In this document: positions 34,599 through 46,980 of the stretch, piece by piece | Layout of the letters: the number at the start of each line of letters is the position of its first letter | How positions within the stretch are numbered: the first letter of the stretch is position 1 | NCBI RefSeq assembly: GCF_025024155.1 | Contig: NW_026251763.1 | Span: forward strand, 186,001 to 250,000 | Length of the DNA stretch: 64,000 nt | Source: Gamsiella multidivaricata | Taxonomy: Eukaryota; Mortierellomycota; Mortierellomycetes; Mortierellales; Mortierellaceae | Direction: 5' to 3' | The notes under the pieces: model-generated | Told to the model about the DNA's origin: nothing | Database searches by the model: none | The model's input: only the letters and a program-made list of their open reading frames with translations | Position numbers and translations under genes: made by a program

Positions 34599-36272
34599 AT
34601 AGTTATAATACGACTGGAAAAGAATGGGGCGATTGCGAACGAGTTCAGGAGAGATAGGCTCTCAATTGACCTACCATTGGCTTTTAACGCGTCGTCCGGT
34701 TGCAGGCAGTTCACAGCTGGGCCAATTGGGTTGGACTCGGATGTGATGTGCGGCAATTTTGCATGCGCGCGAGTGCCTGCAAGGGGAAGTGTGTGCCCGG
34801 AGCGAGAGTTGTTCTACTCTATCCATGATAGCTTCCGCGAGGACGTTTTAGGAGCTTTAAAAATGGACTCAACCAAGAAGTTCAAACTGAGCGAACTTGA
34901 GGCTACTTTTGGAAGAATAGCGCCCGGCGAGTTCCTTTGCAACCTAATATGTCCCCTCAATAGGAAAAAAGGCTACTTCCCCAAGATCGAGGTCACCAAG
35001 CCTGAACCCAAAGGCCACGTGTACCAATACACTAAGCGGTACGTACTCACAGGCACGTTTCAGACGGACGGACTCCAGCTGCGGTTGCTAGCCTGCGACA
35101 CGCGTGTCACAAAGGGGTACAAGCCCTCAAATCCCGTTCCTGGCCGAGTTGATCCCAAGATGGGTGGTTGAAAGAGATTAGGAATGAGTTCTCTGGATCG
35201 ACAAAGAAATTCCAGGACACGTTTGGCAGGCAAGTTTTTTTTTTTTTGAAGGTAGTCTAGAATATCAAACACTCATTCTATATTTCCCTTTGTGTAGTGA
35301 CGGTAGGGATGTCTGCATTGGTGGCATTGACCTGGGCCAGGTGGCCACAGCAGCCGTCAGTATTTGTATCCCTGATCCCCCCTTGGTGGATGGAACACTA
35401 CCTTGGCCACCGACAGGGAAGTACCGCACTCTCAATATCAAGCAAAAGGCCTTGATGCAGCCTCAGTTCAAGTATCGCAGAGCTATCGAAGGGCGCAAGA
35501 CCGACGAGATCCATGATGCCGAGAGTTCACTATTGCCGAGAAGAGGCATTCTTGATGAGGACGTTCGGTTGTTCTTGAACTCAATGGATAATAACAGACA
35601 GGTGTTGAACGAGCACTACAACCAATCGTTCCGGCATCGTTGCGATACTTGAGATCTGAAAAAAGCGAGGGATGCAGAGGACCGAATCGTTATCGAGGCT
35701 ATTCTCAAATTGGTAAAAGAAGACAACCAGAAGAAAGCCATTCCAGCCAACAAGATGCTGTGGGTTGTGGGTCTCGGCAAGTTCGGCACCTCGTCTGGAT
35801 TGACTTCGCTGTACGGCACATTCAGCGCAAAGTTGATTTCAGCGGTAAGAGCATTGATATAACACTATGCTTTGTGGCCCTATTGACAGGCAAACACGAT
35901 CTAATCGAGTCGCAAATTACCCTGTCCTTATAGTTCAGGACCAGGGGTCATGTGGTGGTCGATATCAACGAATACTACACGTCGCAAAAGTGCCCGTTCA
36001 ATAGCCCTGTCGGTCCAAGCAGAAAATGCGACCATGGATTTGTTAGACGGGTGAATATGCGTGGCATGTATTGTTTAGCCTGCCAGATGCCTTTCCACCG
36101 CAACAGCATGGCTGCACAAAACATGGTGCGAGCTGCCCAGTATAGGCTTTTCAAGGGTATACGACCTGCTGGACTTCAGCCTTTGGACTCCAACGGCCAG
36201 CCGATATGGTCCAAGCGACTCAATCATCAGCAAAACTATGCGGGTTTATATGACGTACCGGTATTAAGCTAA
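34599..36272 (+). pseudogene. Fanzor (eukaryotic TnpB-like RNA-guided nuclease) remnant
   Basis: Coding blocks 34599-35229, 35298-35844 and 35934-36272 join at a GC-AG intron (AG|GCAAGT) and a GT-AG intron. Recognisable parts: EFRRDRLSIDLPLAFN; RuvC-I GGIDLGQVATAAV (Asp codon 35329); GLGKFGTSSG, the Fanzor form of the RuvC-II region; NEYYTSQKCP (Glu codon 35970) with a zinc ribbon (KCP, RKC, YCLAC); and the RuvC-III site HRNSMAAQNM. Lesions seen: no start codon in the first block, a frameshift near 35165 (the frame meets TGA at 35169), an in-frame TGA at 35650, and Asn (codon 36102) where RuvC-III normally has Asp. Fanzors cut DNA with a guide RNA made from the element itself. This copy is very probably inactive. 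I cannot see the guide-RNA end by eye. Confidence 0.82.
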
Positions 36273-36400
36273 CCATGCATTTTTATTTACTTTATATTTA
36301 GGCAACGTAAGGACACCCTTCTAGCATCTTGGTATACAATTTCACGAAAGCAGGCGAGCAATTGAACGGGACCAGGCACATGAAAGAGCTTCTCCAGCTT

Positions 36401-36430
36401 CAATAAAAAAAATAAAAAAAAAAAAAAAAA
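36401..36430. repeat. A-rich tract after the Fanzor remnant
   Basis: A run of A with two T interruptions ends at 36430, about 130 nt after the Fanzor stop codon. It could mark the right limit of the inserted block or be an ordinary terminator-like tract. Confidence 0.6.
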
Positions 36431-37007
36431 CACATCGATTGTGCTTCAAATCCTATCGTTGATTCAACGGCAACGCGTTGATCATACTCGTTAAAACAGC
36501 CTCTGAACGCTTGGATCCGGTTTTCTTTTAACGATCTGGCCGATAATCTTGTAACGAGAGCATACAGGCATGGGTACGCGACATTCGATGGTCTTAATGA
36601 CCGGTGCATGTGATTGAAACAAGGAGCAGTGAAGCTCGCCTGTACATGTAGAACCCTTTCTCAAGGGAGACAGTCGACAGGAGCTGTTGGAGCTGCTGTG
36701 CCTCCTGCGAGAAGGAAATGTGGAGTGAGGGACGAACGCGCGTTGGTTGGTCAATTGGTACAGCAGGGCGAGAAACGGATATTGGCGCTCTCAGCCAATG
36801 AGAGCGCGCTTCATCACCGCGGCACGCCTCTCGTCGCCTAGTCTTGCACACCTTGATTGCTTCCATTGGTTTCCCTCCTCCTCTTCATCCTTCTCTTTCT
36901 TTTCATCTTCATCGACCTTCCTCCTTCTCCTCCCCCTTCGTCCCGCACTTGAAAAGTCATTGTCTTCCCTCCCCTTCTTTGCATATTATTCTTTTGTTTC
37001 TCTTACA
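36431..37007. promoter_or_regulatory. Promoter and CT-rich leader of the Tudor-SN gene
   Basis: No coding frame is supported. The last 150 nt before the ATG at 37008 are strongly pyrimidine-rich (CTCCTC runs), as in other leaders of this window. No clear TATA box is seen. Confidence 0.4.
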
Positions 37008-40000
37008 ATGTCCTCTGGTAAAGCAACCGTGAAATCAGTCCTCTCCGCCGACATGGTCGTCCTTAGTGGACGTCCTCGTGCTGGAGGTCCTCCTGCCACC
37101 CGCACCCTTGGTCTCAACTATATTCAGGCGCCAAAGCTTGGGAACAAGGACCGCTCTGATGAGGTACAGCAACCATTTCTTCACTTGTGGTCTTGCGGAC
37201 ATAATAGTTCTCACGATGTCCTCCTCCATGATGCCCCACACCTGATCAGATCAGATCAGATGAGTTGTTCATCTCTGCCTTCCCAGGAAAAAGCGGGGAG
37301 AACAATTAGGCAATTAGCAATTGCTATCAACATGAAACTGATAACGTTTTTTACCTTCTCTACATTGTCACAACACAACGGTTGTTTTTTTTCAATAGCC
37401 GTTCGCCTTCGCCGCCCGTAACTATCTTCGCAAATTGCTTGTTGGCAAGGAGGTCATGTTCAGGGTCGACTACACGGTCCCGAGCACCGGACGTGAATAC
37501 GGTGCTCTTTTTCTGAACCAAGAGAATGTCGCCCATATGCTCGTCCGCGAGGGCTGGGCAGATGTGCGCGAGATCAGGGCCTCGGACGCAGAGAATGTTG
37601 ATGTCGAGGCCTTGTACTCTTACAAGGCCGAGGCACAAGCTGCCAAGCGCGGTATCTGGGCAGAGAACGAATCTGTAAGCCCCGTCCCTTCCGTGATAAA
37701 AAAAGGATTTTTTTCCTCGGGTTCATTGCTGCTACAGTCCTCATTGGGTGTAGTGCTTGTTTTCGGTCTTCAGTTTCAGGAAAAAAAAATCTAATGGATC
37801 TGCTTGTTGATTGTGACCCAATTAGGGTGTCCGTAAAGCCCACTACAACTTGGAGGGCGATGCCGAAGAGTTTGTCGAGAAATACAAGGGAAAGCAGTTA
37901 CCAGGTAAGATGGTATCCCGTTTATCTTTTGTTCTATACTGCCGTTGCTGATCGCAAGATCCGGGTGTTCATATGAGGTCATATTCTGTCCCATAGCAAT
38001 CATCGAAAGTATTCGCGACGGCTCCACTGTCCGTGCATGCTTAACGCTGCCCAACGGCGAATATCAGTACATCACACTCATGATTTCCGGCATTAGAGCA
38101 CCCATTATCCGACAGGGACTTGCCAACACTGATGATCTTGTCGAGCCATTCGCTGAGGAGGTATACGCGCTTGGAAACATGATAAGGGACAGCTGTGCAT
38201 GGAATAGCACCAGGTCATTAACAGGAGCAATTTCAATTGATGACTGCATTAGGCCAAGTTCTTTGTTGAGAGCCGTCTCCTCCAGCGTGAAGTTCGCGTC
38301 GTTTTAGAGTTGGTTGGCCAGAACGGCAACAACATTTTTGGATCAATCCTTCACCCTGCTGGAAATATTGCAGAGGCCTTGGTCGCCAACGGACTGGCTA
38401 AGGTTGCCGATTGGAGTATTACCCATGTCACCGGTGGCCCAACCGTCCTTCGTGAGGCCGAGCGTAAGGCTCAGGCATCCAAGCTACGCCTGTGGCAGGA
38501 TCACGTTGTAAAGTCCAAAGGTCAGGACCACGAGTTTGATAGCACTGTAAGTCCACAGGGGTAAGCATTCGAGGCGATGTACTTATGTTCGATGCTCGGT
38601 GCTAAAATGTTTCCGACGACATTTTCCCTTGGTTTGACATGCTAGGTCGTAAGAATTATGACGGGCGATACCATTATTGTCCGTAACAGCAAGGGCCAGG
38701 AACGCAAGATCCGACTCTCCAACATCAAGGCACCAACAAGACTTCCTCAGCAAAAAGGAGTGGAGATTGCATCGTATGACTATGAGGCCAAGGAATTCCT
38801 CCGCAAGAGACTAATTGGCAAGAATGTCCATGTCACAATCGATTACGTCAAGCCTCCCTCAGATCAGTTCCCAGAGCCAACAGAGTGTGCGACTGTCAAG
38901 GTTGGGGAGATCAACGTTGGAGAGCAGCTCGTGTTGAAGGGTCTTGCCGATGTGATCAAGTCCAGAGACGACCGCTCTCAGTTCTATGACCAACTCTTGG
39001 TTGCAGAAGCAAAGTATGTGCATGCATCATTGGTTGCAACGATAGGATCCAATGACTCATTAGCCTCAATAAGTGTTTTACTTACAAGCGCTACATCTAT
39101 GCCCGCATTGAATGCAGGGCCAAAGAAGAGGGTAAAGGAAAGCACTCTGCCAAGGAGCCACCAAAGTACAAATGGTCAGACGCTTCCGAGAACGCCGCCA
39201 AGGCCAAGCAGTTTCTGCCCTTCTTTCAGCGCGGACGCACGCAGGCCATTGTGGAGTACGTTGCCAACGGCTCCCGTTTCAAACTGATCATCCCCAAGGA
39301 AAACTGCAAAATGACCTTTGTTCTGGGTGGTATTCGCTGCCCTCGCGCCGCTCGTAACCCTGGTGAGAAGGCGGAAGCATTCGGTGCCGAGGCTCTTGAT
39401 TTCGTCTCTCGCCGCTGCCAGCAGCGTGAGGTTGAAATTGAGGTCGAGTCCCTGGACAAGACTGGGGGTTTCGTTGGTACCATGTGGCTCAACAAGACCG
39501 AGAACGTCGCTGCTCTTCTTCTGGAGGAGGGTCTGGCCTCGATCCACAGCTACAGTGCCGACCAGAGCAAGCAATCCAGTGCGCTCTACGCTGCAGAGCG
39601 CGCGGCCAAACAAGAGCGAAAGAACGTAAGGGCCCCAGCTTGTTGTCTAAACGTCTTGTTTGAACAGCGAGTAGCAATGAAAGGCGTAATTGACATTTAT
39701 AATTTTTTTATTTGATTTTTTATTCTAGCTGTGGACTAATGTGGACCCCAACGCGGCAGTCGAGGAAGAAGAGGTCGATACCGCCAAGCCCATCAAGAAG
39801 GAATACCTGGATGTTGTCGTTTCCGAGATCGTCTCTGGCGGACACTTTTACGTCCAGGTGATCAACCAGCAAACCGAAAGTCTTGAGAAGATGATGTCGG
39901 AGCTTGGAATTCACCATAAGAACGCGTCGACTGCTCCTCCGAATTGGAAGCCGCGTCTTCACGAGATCGTGAGCGCAAAGTTCACAGAGGACAACCAGTG

Positions 40001-40605
40001 GTACCGCGCTAAGGTCGTCCGCAACGTTGCAGAATCCAAGAGCGTTGAGGTCATTTATGTCGACTATGGCAACGTAAGTAGCAAAATACAATGCAATGGA
40101 GGAGGGTATCTGGTCCGGGCCTTGTAAATCTAATTTTCATCTCCCCTTTCTCTTTGCACAACAGTCAGAAACCATCCCCTTGAGCCGCGTTTGCCCCCTA
40201 CCCACACAGTTCAGCAGTCTTCCTCAGCAGGCACACGAGTCCTTTCTCTCATACGTCAAGGTCCCTGAGCTCAAGGATGACTATGGCATTGAGGCTGCGA
40301 ACCGATTCCGCGACCTGGTTTCGGGTCGTCAATTGGTCGGAGTTGTTGATCAGCGCGAGCACAATGTCATGCATCTCACTCTCTACGACCCTGCTGTCTC
40401 TGAAGACCCTGACCGCAGTTTGAATTCAGAGATGGTTCGTGATGGTCTCGCCACTGTGTTTGTCAAGACACGCTACGCCCGCCATCCTAGCAACCAGAGT
40501 CTGGTCACCAAACTCCAGGAAGCAACCGCATTGGCTAAGCGCGAAAGGCTGAATCTGTTTGAGTACGGCGACAACACTGCCGATGACGAAGACTCGCGCT
40601 ATTAA
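37008..40605 (+). CDS. SND1: Tudor-SN (staphylococcal nuclease domain protein 1)
   Basis: Nine exons: 37008-37163, 37399-37674, 37826-37904, 37997-38160, 38253-38546, 38646-39013, 39118-39625, 39729-40073 and 40165-40605; 876 aa, phases consistent. The architecture is the family's: four tandem staphylococcal-nuclease-like OB folds (first about 1-146, second 171-315, third 322-475, fourth 505-640), a Tudor domain (EDNQWYRAKVVRN, VEVIYVDYGNSETIPLSRV, about 690-750), and a partial fifth SN fold split by it. Recognisable stretches are FLRKRLIGKNVHVTIDYV and LLLEEGLASIHSY. Animal Tudor-SN acts in RNA decay, splicing and stress granules and binds methylarginine through the Tudor cage. The length fits (about 880-910 aa elsewhere). 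The start is the first ATG after a CT-rich leader. Confidence 0.93.
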
Positions 40606-41609
40606 GTATATCTGTTTGGAAGGGCATGGACGCACGACTAGACAGTATCGTTTATTTTGAAATTTTGAACAAATTGCCTGTAAATAAAATATAAAGAAAA
40701 GAGCCACCCCTTCGAACATCATTTTGTATCCACATCTCTTACGAGGATTGGTGGGGGGAGGTGCAATAGAACGGACCCAGGGCAAAGAGGAAGGAACAAG
40801 AAAGATGTAGAAAGAAGGCTCAGGGCAAGGGGAAAAGGGGGGAGTGGTGTAAAGAAGTGCTGCAGCCAAATCAAATCTGGGGAAGGAGAGCAGAGCGAGC
40901 GAGGATACTCCTCGGTTTGGTGCGTCTGCTGTGTGCTGTGTTATCCCGATCAAAACCCACTTGAGGATCTCATAGCGATTAGTATGTGGTATGCGGCAAC
41001 AAAAAAAAAAGTCGCCCAAGGGACTCTTGTATTGAGTTGCTGCAGGAAACATATCAAGGTAGCCAACTGTTCAACAGCATCGTCAATTGACAAGTGCCTG
41101 TCCTGTGGTTGCCTCGCTTGGCTTCCACTCCTTTGCAAACATTTCCATCAGTCAGAGCAAAGACGGCGTCGCCCAATGTTTCAATTCCCATGTGCTTCCC
41201 TTTGCTCTTTTTTTCGGTGTGGGCGTGGTGCAACCAAACTCTAGGTCAGCCAAGGGCGGTTGCCCTCTCCCCAACCAAACTCTGTTTCCTGAAGTCTCCT
41301 TTTAAGGTTGATTATCCAGAAACATGGTCCGCGCCAGTTGGCCCTCGTTTTTTCGTTTCTTCTTCGCCTCCCGTATCTTCTCCCTTTCTCACCTCCACTC
41401 GCTCAACTGCCTAGACGGGAACTCCATGGTTCATTTCCATTCTCCATCTACATCGAACTCCATTGCGTCGCGTACCTCCATACACTTTAACTTTTAACCA
41501 TCATTGGCCACCTACCACAGCAGGAAAAAAAACCGATACTTTGCGATTCGTGTTGACTCAACTGCTTTCCTCCACATACTTTTTTCTTTTTTCGGGTTCG
41601 CGTCGTCAA
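40606..41609. other. Intergenic: Tudor-SN 3' region and Zn2Cys6 promoter
   Basis: AAATAAAATAT near 40683-40693 fits a polyadenylation signal for Tudor-SN. The last 300 nt are CT-rich and precede the Zn2Cys6 start. No further gene is seen. Confidence 0.4.
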
Positions 41610-44510
41610 ATGGAACACAATCCGGCCGCTCCAATGAATTCACAATCGCAGTCAAAGGTGCTGCTTGACACGGCCATGCCAGCCCGAAGGCGATCCAAAA
41701 TGGCTTGCGACACCTGTCATTACCGGTGAGTGCGGCTTTTTTTTTTTTTTTTAATCATGGAAACATGGGCACAACGACTCCGATCTGCACGCATCCCCTT
41801 ACACCTGTGTCAAAATAAGGAGATAAGGGGAAGTGGTTGATCTGCTAGACCTGTTAGACCTGTTGTATCTGCTAGTTCTTATTCAGTTCGCCTTGATTAA
41901 GGCACTCAAAGACTGTGTATTCTCATCTCGCCCCCTTCTTTTCTCTCCTCCTTGCATGCATGCTTCTGTGTCGTTCGTTATTTTCCTCCGCCTCTCTGCT
42001 CCTCTTCTCCAGCCCTGTTCTTTTCAGAGACTTGGAGACAATGCAGAGCATGAACCCATCTGATCTTTCTTGTAACCAGCGCGATCGCGCAACAGTGAAT
42101 GCAAACATAGAGATGCTTTGAGTGTGTGATAGTGCCATGTCTGAATGGGAACATACGGCCATAGAAATATTTACTGCAGCACACATCGCAGTGCACACTA
42201 AGGCAATCCTTTCCCGTTCTCCTCCTTCCTCCCAAGCATCGATTGTTGCTAATTGTCGCTTACGCCTGCACCTCCTGGTAGCCGTCGTTAACCTTCGACT
42301 TTATTTGTCTTGCATCTAGGAAAATCAAATGCAATGTCGAAAAATGCTACCCTTGCAAGAACTGCGAGAAGAACGGAGTGCAATGTACAATGGTTGGGCC
42401 AAGCATGAGGCCGCCTCGCTCGATTTCCGGATCATCTTCTGCGGCTGCAGCTGCAGCAGTAGCCATGGCCATGGCAACTGTCGCGAATGCTAGGCTGTCA
42501 AGTGTATTGGATCACAGGCACTCTTCTTCTCCCAGGTCGGTTAACGGCGACGACCGCACTAAGTTGACCACAACGATGGAAGGAAATCGCCAGCAGCTTG
42601 GATTATGGGACTTACTGACAAGTAATTCTAGCCCTTCCTCGCAGGCTGTAGATGATGGCTCTGGCTCTCTAGACCTTCCTCGGCATCGAGGAAAGCTTCA
42701 GAGCTACTCCTCGTCTCCGTCCTTGAGACATATTTTCAACGCAGGAGGAGCTGCCATGCGTTCATTGGCATCACCATTGCCGGCATCATATCGTCGCCCA
42801 GACACACCACCAGCTATAAACAAATATCCCTCCCCCAATGTCCTCAGTGGATGTGAACCGGATTCAGAAGCCAAGTCGCTTGTTAACTGCGATTACTTCA
42901 ACCTCCCGCTGTCTCAATCCGCAGGATCCGTATCGTCCGTCTCGTCCGTCTCGTCCCCTTCATGCACATCATTGGCAAGGGGCATCGCACATTTCAGCCC
43001 CTTCGACGGCCCGCGACTACCCCCAACCAAACCCGCGTTCTCTTCATCGCTTCCCCCGACACCTACTCAATCTACTTTTGACAGGTCAGGCGAGCACCTA
43101 GTGCCGCTTACCCCGACTTCTCCATATGACATTCCTCTGAATTCTTCGCGCCCCCGGTCTGTCCCAAGTGCCCATCGTATCGCAGAGTACGTCATCAAGC
43201 CCATGCCACGAAGAACGCCAAGCTCTCCGTATTTGATTGCACAGCACCAAGGAATAGACAATCAACCTTGCTTTGCACCGGATCGACGTTCATCGCTACC
43301 ATGGAATACGCACATTTCCTCGCCTGCATCGCATCCATACGACGCATGGAGGCATGGAGGACATCAGAAGGGGGTCGAGATGGAGTCTCCAACACCGACT
43401 CAGGCTGCTTTTAAGAACCAACACACCGCGATGGATCCTCAAGGCTTCAAAACACAGGTTCAACCTCCTGGGTCAGAGGTGGTGCTAATGCGATCCAATA
43501 GTACGCCTGCCATCTTTGGTTCACTATCTAGACCTCATATGTATTTTATAGTCAACGAGCAGGACAATGTATCGACGAACGATAGCTGGCCAGTAATGGA
43601 GGAGGCTGGAACAGGAGCGGACTCGTCCATCGAACGGCTTATGCACGGTATACCGTCATCTCAACAATTTGATAACGCAGATATGAACGACTTTCAATAT
43701 CTTGATACTCGGCATCAACACCACGAGGACAAGCGTGAGAGTATCAAAGCGCAACAAGCAGGCAGCTGCGAATGGGATCAGGATCCAGTCAGTATGGCCC
43801 ACCCTCGGCCATCTAAGGACCCACAGCCTTCCGGTACTAAGGCAGAAAACCAACGACCGATGAAGCTGATGCACGCCCCCTATCACACCCCCAATCACAC
43901 CCCCATGAGTCAGGCCCCAGGTGTGCTTCTCGAGCGTCCAATGATCCAGAAATCATCAGTCAGTATTCCTGTCAGCAAAATGGACCATCCACAGGGATTT
44001 TTGAAACCCGAACCGATGGACGACCATACCTTCGACTCTTCTATGGCCATGTTACTGGACGATCATCTTAGCCTGATGGATCATCTCAACATGATACCGG
44101 AGGCGGAAGTGTTTCCGGAGGGGCTACCCATGGGATCTCTATCATCATCATCGTCATCGCCCTCTGCATTACAACACCAGGTTCACGGCATCGTTCCTTC
44201 TACCACCACCAACATCATGTTCTCAATCGCAACGACTGTACCGAGCACATCCGCCAGTTGTACTAAACAGGACGAGTTGGCGGACGATCCTTTGCTTTAT
44301 TTCGACACGAGTGAACCCATACGACCGAGCGCGGGCTTGAATCAAAATACGACATTTGGATACACGGGCGAGGGTTCTTTTCAGGTCAAGGTCGAATCCG
44401 GACTGGGGCCGCGATCTTCACAGTCCAACGTGATGCAGTATTCGCTCGATCACCAGCAACATCCATTCGACCTGTCTACCGCGCAACGGCTTCAACGGCG
44501 GCAACAATAG
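41610..44510 (+). CDS. Zn2Cys6 binuclear-cluster transcription factor
   Basis: Two exons, 41610-41725 and 42320-44510; 768 aa. The 594-nt intron splits the zinc cluster within an Arg codon, and splicing restores CDTCHYRKIKC followed by YPCKNCEKNGVQC. This is a Cx2Cx6C-x7-Cx2Cx6C fungal Gal4-type cluster at about residues 32-58, preceded by the basic ARRRSKMA. An extra Cys lies inside the middle loop. The remaining 700 residues are Ser/Pro/His-rich without a visible fungal-specific middle homology domain, which is common for early-diverging fungi. It should bind DNA in the nucleus; targets are unknown. A candidate KxE sumoylation motif (FLKPEPM) and acidic stretches near the C terminus suggest regulation, but this is speculative. 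Confidence 0.88.
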
Positions 44511-45284
44511 GTGACAATAGGTGCAACAGCACAGCAATTCATCTTGCATGCAAGGGGGGGGAGAGGCACCCTGGTCCTTGTGGCAGAATATAGCTATAGA
44601 ATTCAACAGCTACAGCTATTGTAAAAGATGATACAATATCCCAGTATAGAAATAGTTACGCGTTTCGGACGCGTCAAAGCAAAAACGTGCCTTCATATGT
44701 ATACTTTTTTTTTATTAATAAATATAGCACGCTTGAGAGAAGAGAAGATTTGTTCTTTTGAAGAGCTGAAAACGAACACTTGTATAATATACAACACTAC
44801 CATAAAAAAACCAAGGAGGTCAGTTGAAAGACAAAAAATGACAGAGAGCTGTGATTGAATGCGCCCTCGCGGATGAGCAAGGGTGCGAGGGAAAAGAGTA
44901 AGACGGATGATGAAATGACATGAACCAAAAAAGAAAAGAAAGAAAGAAACTTAACGTATATGTCGATTTTAAGAACGAACAAAAGCGGGAGAAAGGAATG
45001 GGAGGATAGTCGGTCTGCGTGCGTTGTTGTCCGGATCTCGGGAATGGTGCAAAGACGGGTATATCGGATCGTCCAGTTTGATTTTATGCCTGAGGATGAG
45101 ATCAAGATCTGGGACTTGTGTACAAAGGACGGATATGAGGGGCTTTTGGAAAGAGGAGAGTCGGACAGGCGGCGCCGCTGTCCCGCTCCCTCATCCCTTC
45201 TCTTTCCTCCCCCTTCCCCCCTCTCTCTCCCTCTTTCCTTTCCCGCGTGTTTGTTCTGTGCTCTGGTGAGGGAAAGTCGCTTCC

Positions 45285-46980
45285 TTAGAGGATCAAGCAT
45301 TTCTTTCCGGACTTCTTCCTGTCGGTCCTGGCAGGGTTCTGGCGGTTGATCATTCGGACGAGATCGTAAAAGACCTCGTCAACGTTTATCCTGGTTCGTG
45401 CAGAGGTCTCATAGAAGGGCGTGCCTCCCCATCGTTGTGACATTTGTACGCCCCGCTCCCGTGGGACCTTGCGGTCGTTTTCCAGGTCGCACTTGTTTCC
45501 GACAAGGACAATCGGTACCTAATGCCATTGTTTTCATAGAAAAGTATCGTCGCGAGGGTCAGAAAAAAGAACCAACTTTGTGTGAACTCAAGAAGGCTTG
45601 AGGCTTGACAGTGAGGACAAGAACATTCCAGGTGCAGATGCACTGCAGAGATGAGGCAAAGGCAAATGGGCGAACACAGCGCTTGCCGATAGTTCGACCG
45701 GGCACCAGGAAAAAATAAAAATAAAAATAAAAATAAGCGCATCATTGAGTGCTTCGCATGTGTGCGCATGTGTTTGTGTTTGTGTTTGTGTTTGTGTTTG
45801 TGTTTGTGTTTGTGTGCTGCTATCATCCTTCTCTCCTCTTTTTTTTTATGTGTCCTCATTCTCCGCTGTTTGTGTTCAAAATGGAGCGGTGGGTTGCTAG
45901 GTTCGTCTTTCGATGCATTCCTGCGTGCGACCCATGCTTCATGCATTTTCCCGCCGATGTTATTCCCCCTCTCAATCACCCTCAGCCCCTACCCACCCCC
46001 TCCTGAAGTTCTCTTTTTGGTCCTCTGGAAGTTTCCTAAAAAGAGATGCGCACAGATAGGAGGGTGTTCCAAAGCAGGAAGAGAAGTGTTGAAAAACGGG
46101 AAAAGGGTAAATTGCGCTTACAGTGTCTGTGTCTTTGACCCGTTGAATCTGCCTGTGGAGCTCCGTCAGCTCGTCAAAAGTTTGTGAGATGATGATCGAG
46201 AAGACTAGGATGAAGCCTTGTCCGTTTTTCATGTAGAGATCCCGCATTGCTGTGAATTGCTCCGTGCCGGCAGTGTCCAGAATCTCGAGCATGCATTGGT
46301 GGCCGTCCACTTCGACCTGTTTCCGATAGGAATCCTCGATCGTTGGGTCATATCGATCCACAAATACGGACTGTACGAACTGAACTGTCTGGAAAAGGCC
46401 AAAACGCGAATAAAATGAGGATCAAAGGTGGTTAGCTTCTTGCATTGGTCCTTTTGTGGTTCATGGTCGTTCTTAGGTTCGAAGAGAATCATGAAAACTC
46501 TGGCCCAGTTGATTGGGCCCCCTCCGCCCCCTGGCGCGTCCCCCTTCCGAGATCACCTTCCATTGAAGAGCAAGCAGTAGACTCCCCGATTGAAGATTGG
46601 TTTCCCATTCACATTAGCCCAATGTATATCGCACCAATGGTCCATGCTTCCATTCACACCCAACCACTTCCTTTTTTTGAGTTTAAAATTTCGTCGCATG
46701 GTCGAGATTGGGTAATTTGGCGTCGTCCAGATTGCAAGAAACTCTATGTAGACACACAGGATGGCCCTCATAAACCATGCCTCATCCTGAGTGCGATGTG
46801 AGCTAGCTAGTCCCTACATTGCACATCATGAGATGGGCACTGGGTGCCATGCAACATACAATGCGTTTGTTCTTTGGAGAGGAAAAAATATTTATTGAGG
46901 ATTCCCCTACTCCTAACACTTACCAAGGCCGACTTCCCGACACCTCCAGAGCCGAGAACAACGAGTTTGTATTCACGCAT
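45285..46980 (-). CDS. RSR1: Rsr1/Rap1-type Ras-family small GTPase
   Basis: Three exons, 46924-46980, 46122-46388 and 45285-45518, all phase 0; 185 aa. All guanine-nucleotide motifs are present: [19 protein letters not shown] (G1), [12 protein letters not shown] (effector, G2), DTAGTEQF (G3), [10 protein letters not shown] (G4) and ETSA (G5). The effector loop and [10 protein letters not shown] start are Rap1/Rsr1-like rather than classical Ras. The C terminus is KKCLIL: basic residues plus a CaaX box ending in Leu, which predicts geranylgeranylation and plasma-membrane anchoring. In fungi Rsr1/Bud1 guides Cdc42 polarity and hyphal growth direction. Both introns are long for this window (535 and 603 nt) and carry microsatellites. 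Confidence 0.92.
45710..45816. repeat. Microsatellites in the Rsr1 second intron
   Basis: AAAAAT repeats at about 45712-45736 and a hexamer TGTGTT repeated about seven times at about 45772-45814. Both are intronic. The short spacing between them suggests a slippage-prone intron. Confidence 0.7.

Noticed and set aside
45749..46006. A plus frame with Val-Phe repeats at the TGTGTT microsatellite
   Set aside because: It is the translation of a hexamer repeat within an intron of the Rsr1 gene.
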